64,000 nucleotides of DNA from positions 2,604,001-2,668,000 of the forward strand of contig NZ_CP126740.1 in the NCBI RefSeq assembly GCF_030246925.1. Direction: 5' to 3'. The notes beneath the pieces are model-generated. The model had not been told where the DNA came from and searched no databases. It saw only the letters and a program-made list of their open reading frames with translations. Shown here in pieces: positions 41,189-50,304 of the stretch; the stretch's first letter is position 1; every line of letters starts with the position of its first letter. A program made the position numbers and the translations under genes. This DNA is from Microbacterium sp. zg-Y625. GTDB taxonomy: Bacteria; Actinomycetota; Actinomycetes; Actinomycetales; Microbacteriaceae.

Positions 41189-42508
41189 ATGACGACGACC
41201 ACGACCGCATCCTCCGAGAGCCTCTGGCGCAACCGCCGCTACCTCACCTGGCTCGCCAGCGACACGAGCAAGGGGTTGGCCGACGCGCTGTTCGCCTTCG
41301 CGCTGCCGCTGCTCACCCTGATCGTCACCGACGATCCCGCCCAGGCCGGGATCGTCGGCGCGGTCGGCGGCGCGGTGCTCGCGGTCACGACGCTGTACGG
41401 CGGGGTGCTCGCCGACCGGCATCCGCGCATCGGACTGATGATCCTCGGTTCCACCATCGGCGTGGTGCTGTCGCTGGCGTTCACCGTGCTCGCGTCCGGC
41501 GGGTCGCTCACGTTCGCCACCCTGCTGGTGCTCACGCTTCTGCTCGGCGCCCGCGGGGGCCTCTTCGACATGGCCGGCGAGAGCGCGATCAAGCAGATCG
41601 TCCCCGACGCCGCCATGGGGCGCGCACAGGCGGCGAATCAGGCGCGGGATGCCGCACTGCAACTGGCCGGCGGGCCGCTCGGCGGGGCGCTGCTGGCCGT
41701 CGGCGGCTGGCTGATCGGCGCCGTCATGATGCTCGCCCACCTGATCGCCGCGATCACGGCATGGATGCTGCGCCACACGCGGCCCGTCGCGCACCCCTCC
41801 CCCGCGGCGGCCACCGACGCCGTTGTGGAGGCCGTGCCCGCCACCACGGCGCAGAAGAAGACGAGCGCTGTCGCCGAGATACGCACCGCCTTCGCGTGGC
41901 TCTTCGCCCGCGAGGATCTGCGCGCGGTCCTCTTCATCTCCACGATCATCAACCTCGGATTCAACGCGGGCCTCACGACCGTGCTGTATGCGATGCAGCA
42001 GGCTGGACACTCCCCTGCCGTCATCGGCTGGCTGTCCGCCGGGGCCGGCGTGGCGATGCTGGTGGGGGCGGTGGCCGCGCCCACCCTCGTCCCGCGCGTG
42101 CGAGCCGGCGTGCTCGCGATCGCCGGGCTCGCCGTCGCGACCGCCGGCGTGGCGGTGCTGTCTCAGCTGGAATCGGTGTGGTCGATCGTCGGCGTCCTCG
42201 CCGCGTCGGTGCTGTTGCTGCCGGCGCTCAACGCGGCGCTGATGGGCTACTCCATGGTCGCGGTTCCGAGCGAGCTGCTGGGCCGGGTGAACAGCGCGAG
42301 CACGGTGCTGGCGATCGGCGCGATGCCGCTGGCACCCCTGATCGCGGGATTCGGTCTCACCTGGGCCGGCCGCGAGGGCACGTTGCTCTGCTGCGCCGCG
42401 CTGTGCGCGGTAGCGACGGCCATGGCGGTCGCCAGCCGCGGCCTGCGCTCGATCCCCACCGAGTCGGGCTGGGCTGCGCACGCCGCCCTGTTCGAAACAG
42501 GCGCCTAG
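41189..42508 (+). CDS. MFS transporter (drug-efflux-like)
   Basis: A 439-aa permease with about 12 helices. It begins LWRNRRYLTWLASDTSKGLADALF, which matches MFS_3/EntS-like exporters, and has GGVLADRHPRIGLM (the MFS D-R-x-x-R motif) and AGESAIKQIVPDAAMGRAQAANQARDAALQLAGGPLGG. The partner of this class is usually efflux of hydrophobic drugs. It is controlled by a divergent ArsR-type regulator. Its stop (TAG) and the stop of the converging PTS gene share the 4-bp palindrome CTAG. Confidence 0.9.
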   Translation: MTTTTTASSESLWRNRRYLTWLASDTSKGLADALFAFALPLLTLIVTDDPAQAGIVGAVGGAVLAVTTLYGGVLADRHPRIGLMILGSTIGVVLSLAFTVLASGGSLTFATLLVLTLLLGARGGLFDMAGESAIKQIVPDAAMGRAQAANQARDAALQLAGGPLGGALLAVGGWLIGAVMMLAHLIAAITAWMLRHTRPVAHPSPAAATDAVVEAVPATTAQKKTSAVAEIRTAFAWLFAREDLRAVLFISTIINLGFNAGLTTVLYAMQQAGHSPAVIGWLSAGAGVAMLVGAVAAPTLVPRVRAGVLAIAGLAVATAGVAVLSQLESVWSIVGVLAASVLLLPALNAALMGYSMVAVPSELLGRVNSASTVLAIGAMPLAPLIAGFGLTWAGREGTLLCCAALCAVATAMAVASRGLRSIPTESGWAAHAALFETGA

Positions 42509-44523
42509 GTCGTGGCGTTCGCCTTTATCTCGACGACGAGCAGCGGCGCGCCCGCCGTCGTCGGACCGAGCGCCAGGGGATCGACGGTTTCGAACTGATC
42601 TGCGTTGAGAACGATCACCGGGGTGATGAGCGGGTAGCCGGCCTTCTCGATCACGGAGCGGTCGAACGTCACCAGCGGTGTGCCGATCTCGATGCGCTGC
42701 CCGTTCGACACCTTCACGTCGAACCCCTCGCCCTTGAGGTTCACGGTGTCGATGCCGACGTGGATGAGCAATTCGATGCCGCCGTCGAGCACCAGCCCGA
42801 AGGCATGCCCGGTGGTCTGCGCCACGGCGACCACGCCCTCGGCGGGCGCGTACACGGTGTCGCCGGTGGGTTCGATCGCGACACCGGGGCCCATGGTCCC
42901 GCCTGCGAAGACCGGATCGGGCACCTGCGACAGCGCCACCACCGTCCCATCCATCGGCGACATGACCTCCAGCGCCTTCGCCACCTCGGGCGCGTTCCCG
43001 GGGTCGATCAGCACCGGACCGACCGGCGCAGCGCCGGCGGGAGCGGCCGCCGCCTGCGCCGCCTGCGCCTCGGGCGGCTCCTTCGGCTTGTAGCCGGAGA
43101 TCATCACGAGGGTCATCGACGTGATGAACGCCGCCGCCACCGCGATGCCGTACAGCGCCAGCGGCTGGAAGGCGGGGATGGTGAGCAGCGATGTGAAGAC
43201 GAACGCCTCGGTGCGCACTCCGCCGCCGATGCCGATGATGAGCCCACCCACGAAGCAGCCCACCAGCATGCGCGGATAGATCCGCTTGAAACGCAGATGG
43301 ATGCCGTAGAGCGAGGGTTCCGAGATGCCGCCGAGCAGGCCCGCCGCCAGCGCGCCGGTCGCGGTCTGCTTCATCACCTGGTCGCGCTCCCGCCAGGCCA
43401 GCACCAGCACGGCCGCCGTCGCCCCGAAGCAGGCAAAGTTCCAGGCGCCCATCGGGCCCTGGATGAAGTCGTACCCGAGCGTCTGGATGTTCAGCAGCAT
43501 GATCGCGTTGACCGGCCAGTGAAGTCCCAGCGGCACCATGAACGGGTAGGCCAGCGGGATGACGATGGCGAAGATCAACGGGGAGAACGTGTTGATCGAG
43601 CTGAGCAGGTTCGCCAGCCCCGCGCCGGCGTAGACGCCGATGGGTCCGATGAGGAAGGCCGTCAGCGGGATCATCACCAGCATCGCCAGGAACGGCACGA
43701 AGATCAGGTGCAGGTTGTCGGGGATGATCTTCTTCAGGCCCTTCCACAGCGGCCCGAGGACGGCAGCCATGAGCAACGGCGGGAACACCTGCGAGTTGTA
43801 GTCGAAGATGGTCAGCGGAATGCCGAAGACGGGCACCGTCGTGATCTCCGAGCCGAGGAAGACGATCTGCTGCGCGGTGGCATCCTGACCGAGCGCCAGG
43901 AATCCCGGCAGCATCACCACCGCCATGATGGCGAAGCCGACCCAGGGGTCGGCGCCGATCTTCTGCGAGGCGTTGTAGGCGACCATCAGCGGCAGGAAGA
44001 CGAACACGCACTGCCACATCAGGTTGATGAACGCCCACGAGGGCTCCAGCACGACGCCCGGCGCGTTCCACGACGGGATCACTCCGAGGGTGGCCATCAG
44101 CGCCATGAAGGTGATGAACAGCGAGGCGCCGAGCAGGGCGCCGAGGATCGGTCGGAACGAGTCCGACAGGAATTCGAACAGCGAGTCGAGCCAGGCGACC
44201 TTGCCGCGCGGACCCTTCGCGCGCTCCCGCGCCTTGATGGCGGCGGTGTCGTCGACGTCGCCTTCGGCGTCGCCCTTCATGGTGGGCAGCGCCATGATGT
44301 CGTTGTAGACCGTCTGCACGCCGCCGCCGATGACGACCTGGAACCGGTCGCCCGCCTGCGGCACGGCACCCATGACGCCGGGTACCGCCTCGACCGCCGA
44401 CTTGTCGACGAGGTCACCGTCGCGCAATTGGAACCGGAGGCGCGTCGCACAGTGCGTGAGGCTCTCGATGTTTCCGGGGCCGCCGACCAACTCGACGATC
44501 TCGGCTGCGGGGCTGTCGGACAT
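42505..44523 (-). CDS. PTS beta-glucoside-type transporter, EIIBCA
   Basis: A 672-aa three-domain sugar permease that imports and phosphorylates a beta-glucoside, trehalose or sucrose-like sugar. EIIB (1-85) has the phospho-Cys25 in THCATRLRF. EIIC (about 100-460) is a ten-helix membrane part with GISEPSLYGIHLR. EIIA (about 520-672) has GDTVYAPAEG and the His in LIHVGIDTVNLKGEGF (about 588). The domain order B-C-A is the BglF type. No bglG-type antiterminator, regulator or glucosidase is next to it, so the substrate stays open. RBS AAGGGAG lies upstream of the ATG. Confidence 0.95.
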   Translation of the reverse strand: MSDSPAAEIVELVGGPGNIESLTHCATRLRFQLRDGDLVDKSAVEAVPGVMGAVPQAGDRFQVVIGGGVQTVYNDIMALPTMKGDAEGDVDDTAAIKARERAKGPRGKVAWLDSLFEFLSDSFRPILGALLGASLFITFMALMATLGVIPSWNAPGVVLEPSWAFINLMWQCVFVFLPLMVAYNASQKIGADPWVGFAIMAVVMLPGFLALGQDATAQQIVFLGSEITTVPVFGIPLTIFDYNSQVFPPLLMAAVLGPLWKGLKKIIPDNLHLIFVPFLAMLVMIPLTAFLIGPIGVYAGAGLANLLSSINTFSPLIFAIVIPLAYPFMVPLGLHWPVNAIMLLNIQTLGYDFIQGPMGAWNFACFGATAAVLVLAWRERDQVMKQTATGALAAGLLGGISEPSLYGIHLRFKRIYPRMLVGCFVGGLIIGIGGGVRTEAFVFTSLLTIPAFQPLALYGIAVAAAFITSMTLVMISGYKPKEPPEAQAAQAAAAPAGAAPVGPVLIDPGNAPEVAKALEVMSPMDGTVVALSQVPDPVFAGGTMGPGVAIEPTGDTVYAPAEGVVAVAQTTGHAFGLVLDGGIELLIHVGIDTVNLKGEGFDVKVSNGQRIEIGTPLVTFDRSVIEKAGYPLITPVIVLNADQFETVDPLALGPTTAGAPLLVVEIKANATT

Positions 44524-44714
44524 GGGAACCGCTCCCTTCTCGCCGGATGTCCGCGCTGATCCGGCACGGTTTGCGCGGCACCCGGGGCCGTCGCGGGCGA
44601 CTCTACGCCTGCCCTTCGGAGCGGTCGAGGGGGTCTGCGGATCATCCCTGCGGGCGACGACGCATACCTCGCAGGGCCGACGACGGGGCGCCTGCCGCCG
44701 CGAAGACTGGCATC

Positions 44715-45458
44715 GTGAACAACACTTCCCACGACTTTGCCCTGACCGCCACGGGTCTCATCAAGCGCTACGGCGACCTCACCGCGCTCGCCGGCGTCGA
44801 CGTCGCCATCGGACTCGGCGAGTCCATCGCCGTGATGGGGGCCTCCGGTTCCGGCAAGACCACCCTGCTGCACTGCCTGGCCGCGATCCTCTCCCCCGAC
44901 GCCGGATCGGTGCGGATCAGCACCGCCGACGGGACGCCGCTGGAACTGTTCGGGATGACCGAGGACCAGCGCTCGCAGGTGCGGCGTACCCGGGTGGGCT
45001 TCGTGTTCCAGGAACACCTGCTGCTCCCGGAGCTCACCGCGCTCGAGAACGCGGCCCTGCCGCTGCTGGTCACGGGCGTCGGGCGCCGGGCGGCCGAGGC
45101 CCACGCCGCCGGGTGGCTGGCGTCGCTCGGGCTCGCCGGCATGGAGGACCGCCGCATCGGCCAGCTTTCCGGCGGCCAGGCCCAGCGCGTCGCGATCGCG
45201 CGCGCCCAGGTGACCGGCGCTCCCATCGTCTTCGCCGATGAGCCCACCGGCGCACTGGACTCGTCGACCTCCACCGAGGTGATGAGCGCGCTCCTGCATG
45301 CCACCACCGGGCAGGGCCGCAGCCTCGTGGTGGTCACCCACGATGCCGACGTCGCGGCGCGCTGCGACCGCGTGCTGCACATGCGCGACGGCCGGATCGT
45401 CGGCGAGACGACGAACGCCCGGCCGGATGCCACGACGGTCGCGGGAGCCGGTCGATGA
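44715..45458 (+). CDS. ABC transporter, ATP-binding protein (LolD/MacB type)
   Basis: A 247-aa ATPase with Walker A GASGSGKTT (about 42-50), signature LSGGQAQR near 150, Walker B IVFADEPTGALDS and H-loop VVVTHDADVAARC. The ADEPTGALD form and its FtsX-like partner place it with LolD/MacB/BceA systems (antimicrobial-peptide detoxification or lipoprotein/cell-wall roles). The GTG start at 44715 gives the usual N-terminus. It overlaps the permease by 4 bp (ATGA). No linked two-component system is seen. Confidence 0.93.
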   Translation: MNNTSHDFALTATGLIKRYGDLTALAGVDVAIGLGESIAVMGASGSGKTTLLHCLAAILSPDAGSVRISTADGTPLELFGMTEDQRSQVRRTRVGFVFQEHLLLPELTALENAALPLLVTGVGRRAAEAHAAGWLASLGLAGMEDRRIGQLSGGQAQRVAIARAQVTGAPIVFADEPTGALDSSTSTEVMSALLHATTGQGRSLVVVTHDADVAARCDRVLHMRDGRIVGETTNARPDATTVAGAGR

Positions 45459-46843
45459 CCGGCGTGATCGCGGCCCCGGCCACCCCGCCGCGGCTGCCGC
45501 GGGGCTCCGCCTCGCTGGGGTCGGTCCGCCGCATCGCGACGATCACCGTCCTGATGGCGCGACCTTCTCGTCAAGGACGGGCGGCCCTACTTCTTCCCGT
45601 CGTCGCTTTCGCCGTGACGACGGCGCTGCTCTTGGTCGTCGTGGGCGGCACCGTCATGTTCCACACCGACCCCCGGGTGGCCGGCGACCCGGTCTACCCC
45701 ATGCTGAGCATGCTGGCCCTGGTCCTGCTGGCTGTGCCGGTGTTCACCCTCGGCGCCGCCGCGGCGCGCCTGTCGAGCAGGCGACGCAACGACCGCCTGG
45801 CCACCCTGCGCCTGCTGGGGGCGACCAGCGGCGAGGTCTCGGCGATGACGGTCGCCGAAGCGGCCCTGACCGCACTCGCCGGTGCGCTCGGCGGCGTGGC
45901 GCTGTACCTCGTTCTGCTGCCGCTCGTGGGGCTCCTGCCGTTCTTCGGCGGTCCTGTCGGCATCGCTGCGGTATGGGCGGGTCTGCCCGCGATCCTGTGG
46001 GCCGTCGTCGGCGTGACCGCGCTGGCGACGACGAGCGCGGCGCTGAGCCTGCGCGCCGTGCGCCTCGGCCCGCTCGGCGTGCGCCGTCGCACGAACGCCG
46101 CGCCTCGCCGCACCCTGCTGCTCGTGGCGGGACTGGTGATGCTCGTGGCGCTCATCGCGGTCGCGGGGAGCATGGGCTCGCTCGCCGACACGCTCGGGAT
46201 CATGGTCCTCATCGGAATGTTCGCCGGCGCCATGGGCCTGGTGAACCTCATCGGGGCGCCGCTGGTCGCGCTGAGCGGACGCATCATGGCACGACGCGCC
46301 ACCTCAGCCGCAAGCCTCATCGCCGGTCGCGAGCTCGCCGCCCACGCACCACAGGCGTGGCGCCGGGTTTCGGGCATCGCGATGATCGCGTTCATCGCCG
46401 TCGTCGCCGGCGGCGGGATGGGGCTGCTCGAGACGGTCGGCGAGAACGAGCAGGGCACGCTGCTGTCCGATATCCGCGTCGGCGTGCTGGTGACGCTGGG
46501 CGCCGCATTCGTGCTGCTGGCCTGCTCGGTGGGGGTCACCCAGGCGGCATCCGTGCTCGAGGACCGCGAGCTCATCGTGGGACTCGACCGGCTGGGCATG
46601 CCCGAAAAGCAGCTGCGGCGCTCGCGCACCCTCACCGTCACCGTGCCGTTGCGCTGGGCGGCGCTGGGCGGCGCGGCCGTGGGGACGGCGCTCTGCCTGC
46701 CGATCGTGGGAATGACCGGCATCATCGCTCCGGTTCCGATCCTGGTGGTGGTGCTCACCTTCGTCGCGGGCTTCGCCGCGGTGAGCCTCGCGATGGCCGC
46801 CACCGAGCCACTCTCGCGCGCGGTGCGCCGCAGCGCGGCGTGA
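45455..46843 (+). CDS. FtsX-like ABC transporter permease
   Basis: A 462-aa membrane protein with about eight to ten helices. It belongs to the FtsX family with two repeats of the RRRNDRLATLRLLGATSGEVSAM type loop, seen again near LEDRELIVGLDRLGMPEKQLRRSR. These loops contact the ATPase. It lacks the large extracellular MacB domain. It partners with the preceding ATPase, probably in antibiotic resistance or envelope stress; this is inference. Confidence 0.88.
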   Translation: MTGVIAAPATPPRLPRGSASLGSVRRIATITVLMARPSRQGRAALLLPVVAFAVTTALLLVVVGGTVMFHTDPRVAGDPVYPMLSMLALVLLAVPVFTLGAAAARLSSRRRNDRLATLRLLGATSGEVSAMTVAEAALTALAGALGGVALYLVLLPLVGLLPFFGGPVGIAAVWAGLPAILWAVVGVTALATTSAALSLRAVRLGPLGVRRRTNAAPRRTLLLVAGLVMLVALIAVAGSMGSLADTLGIMVLIGMFAGAMGLVNLIGAPLVALSGRIMARRATSAASLIAGRELAAHAPQAWRRVSGIAMIAFIAVVAGGGMGLLETVGENEQGTLLSDIRVGVLVTLGAAFVLLACSVGVTQAASVLEDRELIVGLDRLGMPEKQLRRSRTLTVTVPLRWAALGGAAVGTALCLPIVGMTGIIAPVPILVVVLTFVAGFAAVSLAMAATEPLSRAVRRSAA

Positions 46844-46873
46844 GGCGTGCGGCCGACGTGGTTCGATGAGAGC

Positions 46874-47185
46874 ATGACCGATTCCCCCGTGTCGATCTCG
46901 CTCACGCTCGACGGCGTCACCGAGCTGTCCCCGCAGACGCTGCAGGCCCTGTACCGCATCAACGGCCGTTCCACCGTGGAGATGCGGCGGGCGGCGGCAT
47001 CCGGAGAACCCCTGTACACCTGCAGCCTGTTCGGCACGGATCACATCCACGTCGCACCGCGACTGGAGAAGACGGCCGCGTTCCTCCTCGAGCACGGCAT
47101 CCCCTTCCGCGTGCACGAGCTGGCCGACGGCGAGCGCAGCGAGGTCTCGCTCGAGGTGATGCAGAGCATCCTCGGCGAAGCCTGA
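46874..47185 (+). CDS. Conserved small hypothetical protein (103 aa)
   Basis: No family recognised. The protein begins MTDSPVSISLTLDGVTELSPQ. It has a helix LYRINGRSTVEMRRAAASGEPLYTCSLFGTDHIHVAPRLEKTAAFLLEHGIPFRVHELADGE, then a short helix. The single Cys and two His near the middle may be structural. The start at 46874 (ATG) is preferred over an earlier GTG. It is 30 bp downstream of the ABC permease, so it may be co-transcribed. It ends before a strong terminator. Confidence 0.75.
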   Translation: MTDSPVSISLTLDGVTELSPQTLQALYRINGRSTVEMRRAAASGEPLYTCSLFGTDHIHVAPRLEKTAAFLLEHGIPFRVHELADGERSEVSLEVMQSILGEA

Positions 47186-47202
47186 CCGAAGAGCGCACGA
47201 CG

Positions 47203-47238
47203 ACGGCGCCGGTCCCTTCTGGGAACCGGCGCCGTTTT
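47203..47238. terminator. Bidirectional Rho-independent terminator
   Basis: ACGGCGCCGGT and ACCGGCGCCGT pair over 11 bp, extended by CCC/GGG around a TTCT loop, with TTTT after the stem on the plus strand. It serves the gene at 46874 and probably the opposing gene at 47254. Confidence 0.88.
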
Positions 47239-47253
47239 CGTCGCGTGGGGGCT

Positions 47254-47601
47254 CTAGACGTCCCCGGGTGCGAGGTCGCCTTCGCCGTCCTCGCCGAGCT
47301 CGGCGATGACGGGGTCCTCACCCTGCGTCTCGGGCTGCAGGCCGCTGGCCGAGCCCATCTGACCACCGCCCGCGGCTGCCGCCCCCGGGCCCGGGTCGCC
47401 GAAGCGCTCGTCAGCCTCGGCCGCCGTGCCCTCGCCGTCGCCCACGCCGCCGTCGAAGCGGTCGTCGGGCTCCGAGACCACCTCGTCGGCGGACTGCGTC
47501 GCGCCGTCGAGTTGCTGCGAGTACTCGCCGCCGGAGAGCGTGTCGGTCTCTTCGGTGCTCGTGCTGCCGCCCTGCACCTTCTCCTCGTCACGGTTGTCCA
47601 T
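47254..47601 (-). CDS. Acidic disordered hypothetical protein (115 aa)
   Basis: Begins MDNRDEEKVQGGSTSTEETD and is rich in Asp, Glu, Gly, Ser and Thr with no membrane helix. It has an AAAAGGGQMGSASG low-complexity centre and ends GEDGEGDLAPGDV. The ribosome-binding site GAGAGGAGCC just upstream of the ATG is strong, so the gene is probably expressed. The composition resembles the acidic proteins at 19603 and 20115. Function unknown. Confidence 0.7.
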   Translation of the reverse strand: MDNRDEEKVQGGSTSTEETDTLSGGEYSQQLDGATQSADEVVSEPDDRFDGGVGDGEGTAAEADERFGDPGPGAAAAGGGQMGSASGLQPETQGEDPVIAELGEDGEGDLAPGDV

Positions 47602-47769
47602 GGTGGCTCCTCTCGTCGTGCGGGTGCGGGATGCCGCTGCGTCCCGCCCTGCGATGGTGCCGTATGCGCCGCGCCGGTTTCCTGCGGTTCCCTCTTCGGC
47701 GACGGCGCGCTATCCTCACGCGGTCCCACCCGCCCCCGCAAGCCCTTTCGAGCGCGAACCGCCCGGCCG

Positions 47770-47775
47770 TAGCGT
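47770..47775 (+). promoter_or_regulatory. -10 element of the LMF-like gene
   Basis: TAGCGT, 6 nt before the ATG at 47782. Confidence 0.55.
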
Positions 47776-47781
47776 CGGGTC

Positions 47782-49266
47782 ATGCAGGGTTTCGCGGCGG
47801 TCGACTTCGAGTTCGCCCGGCAGGTGCTGCAGCGGGGCATCGCCGCCCTGTACTTCGTGGCCTTCCTGTCGTCGCTCAATCAGTTCCGCGCGCTGCTCGG
47901 CGAGCGGGGGCTGCTGCCGGCGCCGGACCTGCTGCGCTGGGTGGCAGCCTCTCCCCGGCGCGCCCGCATGGTGGGACCGACGCTCTTCCGCCGCGTGCGC
48001 TACACCGACCGCCGCCTGGCCGGTCTGTGCGTCGCGGGCCTGATCGTGAGCGCGGCCCTGGTGGCCGGCATCCCCCAGCTCGCCCCGCCGTGGGTGCCGA
48101 TGCTGTGCTTCCTGCTGCTGTGGCTGGGTTACATGTCGGTGGTGAGCATCGGCCAGACCTTCTACGGGTTCGGGTGGGAGATGCTGCTGCTCGAGGCCGG
48201 GTTCCTCGCGGCGTTCCTCGGTTCGAACGACCAGCCCCCGTCGACCGTCGTGATCGTGCTCTTCTGGTGGCTGCTGTTCCGGCTGGAGTTCGGCGCCGGC
48301 ATGATCAAGATCCGGGGCGGGCGGGAGTGGCGGGACCTCACGGCCCTCACCTACCACCACGAGACCCAGCCGATGCCGGGGCCGCTCAGCCGGCAGGCGC
48401 ACCTGCTCCCCCGGTGGTTCCACAAGCTGGAGGTGCTGGGCAACCACTTCTCGCAGCTGGTGGTGCCCTGGTTCCTCTTCGCTCCGCTTCTAGGACTGTG
48501 GATTCCGGGTCCGGTGCCGGCCGTCGTCGGCACGGTCGCCGGCGCCGTCGTCATCGCGACGCAGCTGTGGCTCGTCCTCACCGGAAACTTCGCGTGGCTC
48601 AACTGGGCGACGATCGTGCTGGGGTTCTCGGCGGTGTCCTGGCCGGGGTGGGGTGCGAGTGCGGCATCCGACCCGCCCTGGATCATCGACGGGCTGCCCC
48701 TGTACTGGCTGGTGGTCACCTGCGCGGTGGGCCTGCTCTACGTCGTGATCAGCTGGCCGGCGCTGCGCAACCTCTTCGCCCACCGGCAGCTGATGAACGC
48801 GAGCTTCAACCGCTGGCAGCTCGCCAATGCGTACGGGGCATTCGGCACCGTGACGAAGACGCGTGTCGAGTACGTGATCGAGGCGACGATGGATGCCGAC
48901 CCGGGCGAGGCCACCTGGAGCGAGTACGCGTTCAAGGGCAAGCCGGGCGACGTGCGGCGGATCCCCCGGCAGTACGCGCCCTATCACCTGCGGCTGGACT
49001 GGCTCATGTGGTTCCTCCCTCTCGGGCGGTCGCTCGAGGACTGGTTCACGGTGCTGCTCGTGCGGCTGCTCGAAGCGGATGCGGCGACCCTCAAGCTGCT
49101 GCGCCGCGCGCCGTTCGGCGGCGACCGCCCGACGTGGGTGCGCGTCGTGTCGTACCGCTACCGGTTCGCCACGCACGCCGAATACCGACGCGATCGGGTG
49201 CGCTGGGTGCGGGACCAGCGCCGGGTGCTCGTGCGGCCGGTGTCGCTGTCGGCGCTGTCCCGCTGA
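47782..49266 (+). CDS. Lipase maturation factor family membrane protein
   Basis: A 494-aa protein with about eight hydrophobic helices and the LMF1-like pattern: GWEMLLLEAGFLAAFLG, LEFGAGMIKIRGGREWRDLTALTYHHETQPMPGPLSRQAHLLPRWFHKLEVLGNHFSQLVVPW, and a C-terminal soluble part with YAFKGKPGDVRRIPRQYAPYHLRLDWLMW. In animals LMF1 matures lipases in the ER. Bacterial homologues are uncharacterised. The conserved HHETQP and the WFHKLE regions are the family core. It stands alone; the substrate is unknown. Confidence 0.9.
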   Translation: MQGFAAVDFEFARQVLQRGIAALYFVAFLSSLNQFRALLGERGLLPAPDLLRWVAASPRRARMVGPTLFRRVRYTDRRLAGLCVAGLIVSAALVAGIPQLAPPWVPMLCFLLLWLGYMSVVSIGQTFYGFGWEMLLLEAGFLAAFLGSNDQPPSTVVIVLFWWLLFRLEFGAGMIKIRGGREWRDLTALTYHHETQPMPGPLSRQAHLLPRWFHKLEVLGNHFSQLVVPWFLFAPLLGLWIPGPVPAVVGTVAGAVVIATQLWLVLTGNFAWLNWATIVLGFSAVSWPGWGASAASDPPWIIDGLPLYWLVVTCAVGLLYVVISWPALRNLFAHRQLMNASFNRWQLANAYGAFGTVTKTRVEYVIEATMDADPGEATWSEYAFKGKPGDVRRIPRQYAPYHLRLDWLMWFLPLGRSLEDWFTVLLVRLLEADAATLKLLRRAPFGGDRPTWVRVVSYRYRFATHAEYRRDRVRWVRDQRRVLVRPVSLSALSR

Positions 49267-49348
49267 GGCGGGCGGCTGCCGGGATCTTCCGGGGTCGTTC
49301 GTTGCGGGGCCCTACGTTGCGGCGACAGGAGGGCGGATGCCGGGGGTG

Positions 49349-50203
49349 CTACCGGCCCGCCGGCGCGTCGCCGACCCGGCGCGCCAGGCCGACCGCGTCG
49401 TGCGGGGCGTGGCCGCGGGCGTCGTTGTCGAAGTAGACGTGCACGTCCCGGGGTTCACCGTCGGGGGTGGCCTCGCCGCTCGTCCAACCGGCGATGCGAG
49501 CGGCCCAGCCGTCGAGCTGCGGGTCGGTGTAGCCGCTCGTATACAGATCCTCCGCGCCGTGCAGGCGCACGTACACGAACGATCCCGTGACCTCGCCGAA
49601 GTCCGGGAACCTGCCTGCGGTGTCGGCCACGACCAGCGCGACGTCGTGGTCACGCAGGATGGGGGCGACCGCGGCATCCTCGAAGCTGGGTGACCGGGGC
49701 TCGAACGCGTACCGGATCGGGGTGTCGTTCTCGATCTGGAGCCAGTCGCGTCCGTCGAGCCGCTCGTCGTGCCGCCGCGCGAGCTCCAGTGCCGCGCCCG
49801 TCGTGCGCGGCAGCGCAGTGAGGAACTGCTCGAGCGTCTCGGGATCGAACTGCTCCCGCTCCGGCAGCTGCCAGAGGATGGGACCGAGCTGCTCCCCCAG
49901 CGCCAGCACGCCCGAGGCGAAGAAGTTCGCCAGCGCCACGTCGATGCCCCGCAGCCGCAGCATGTGGGTGATGTAGCGGGAACCCTTCACCGCGAAGACG
50001 AAGTCGTCGGGCACGGCCTGACGCCACCGCTGATAGCTCGTCGGGCGCTGCAGCGAGTAGAAGGACCCATTGAGCTCGAGCGTCGACATCTGCTCGCCGA
50101 CGTACTGCAGCTCACGGGCCTGGGCCAGCCCCTTCGGGTAGAAATCCCCCCGCCAGCTCGGGTAGCGCCACCCCGAGATTCCCACGCGGACGCGTCCCGC
50201 CAT
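49349..50203 (-). CDS. DUF72 domain-containing protein (YecE-like)
   Basis: A 284-aa TIM-barrel-like protein of the DUF72/YecE family. It starts VGISGWRYPSWRGDFYP, contains LELNGSFYSLQRPTSYQRWRQAVPDDFVFAVKGSRYITHM, and later has FLTALPRTTGAALELARRHD, YAFEPRSPSF and VYVRLHGAEDLYTSGYTDPQL. Function is unknown; an amidase or nuclease fold has been proposed for the family. The ATG at 50203 has a strong ribosome-binding site (GGAGGGAGGG) upstream and is preferred over a start ten codons earlier. Confidence 0.93.
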   Translation of the reverse strand: MAGRVRVGISGWRYPSWRGDFYPKGLAQARELQYVGEQMSTLELNGSFYSLQRPTSYQRWRQAVPDDFVFAVKGSRYITHMLRLRGIDVALANFFASGVLALGEQLGPILWQLPEREQFDPETLEQFLTALPRTTGAALELARRHDERLDGRDWLQIENDTPIRYAFEPRSPSFEDAAVAPILRDHDVALVVADTAGRFPDFGEVTGSFVYVRLHGAEDLYTSGYTDPQLDGWAARIAGWTSGEATPDGEPRDVHVYFDNDARGHAPHDAVGLARRVGDAPAGR

Positions 50204-50304
50204 GCCGCCCTCCCTCCGTCGCCGCACGATCATCCTAGGAACGACGGCGGTCTTCCTCCCGGGATGCTGGTCGGACAGCGTCCCTCAGAGAGGGGGAAGG
50301 GCAG

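Noticed and set aside
42505..46843. PTS and ABC genes as a horizontally acquired island
   Set aside because: Base composition, codon use and the GGATGCC frequency match the surroundings, and no integrase or repeat flanks the segment.
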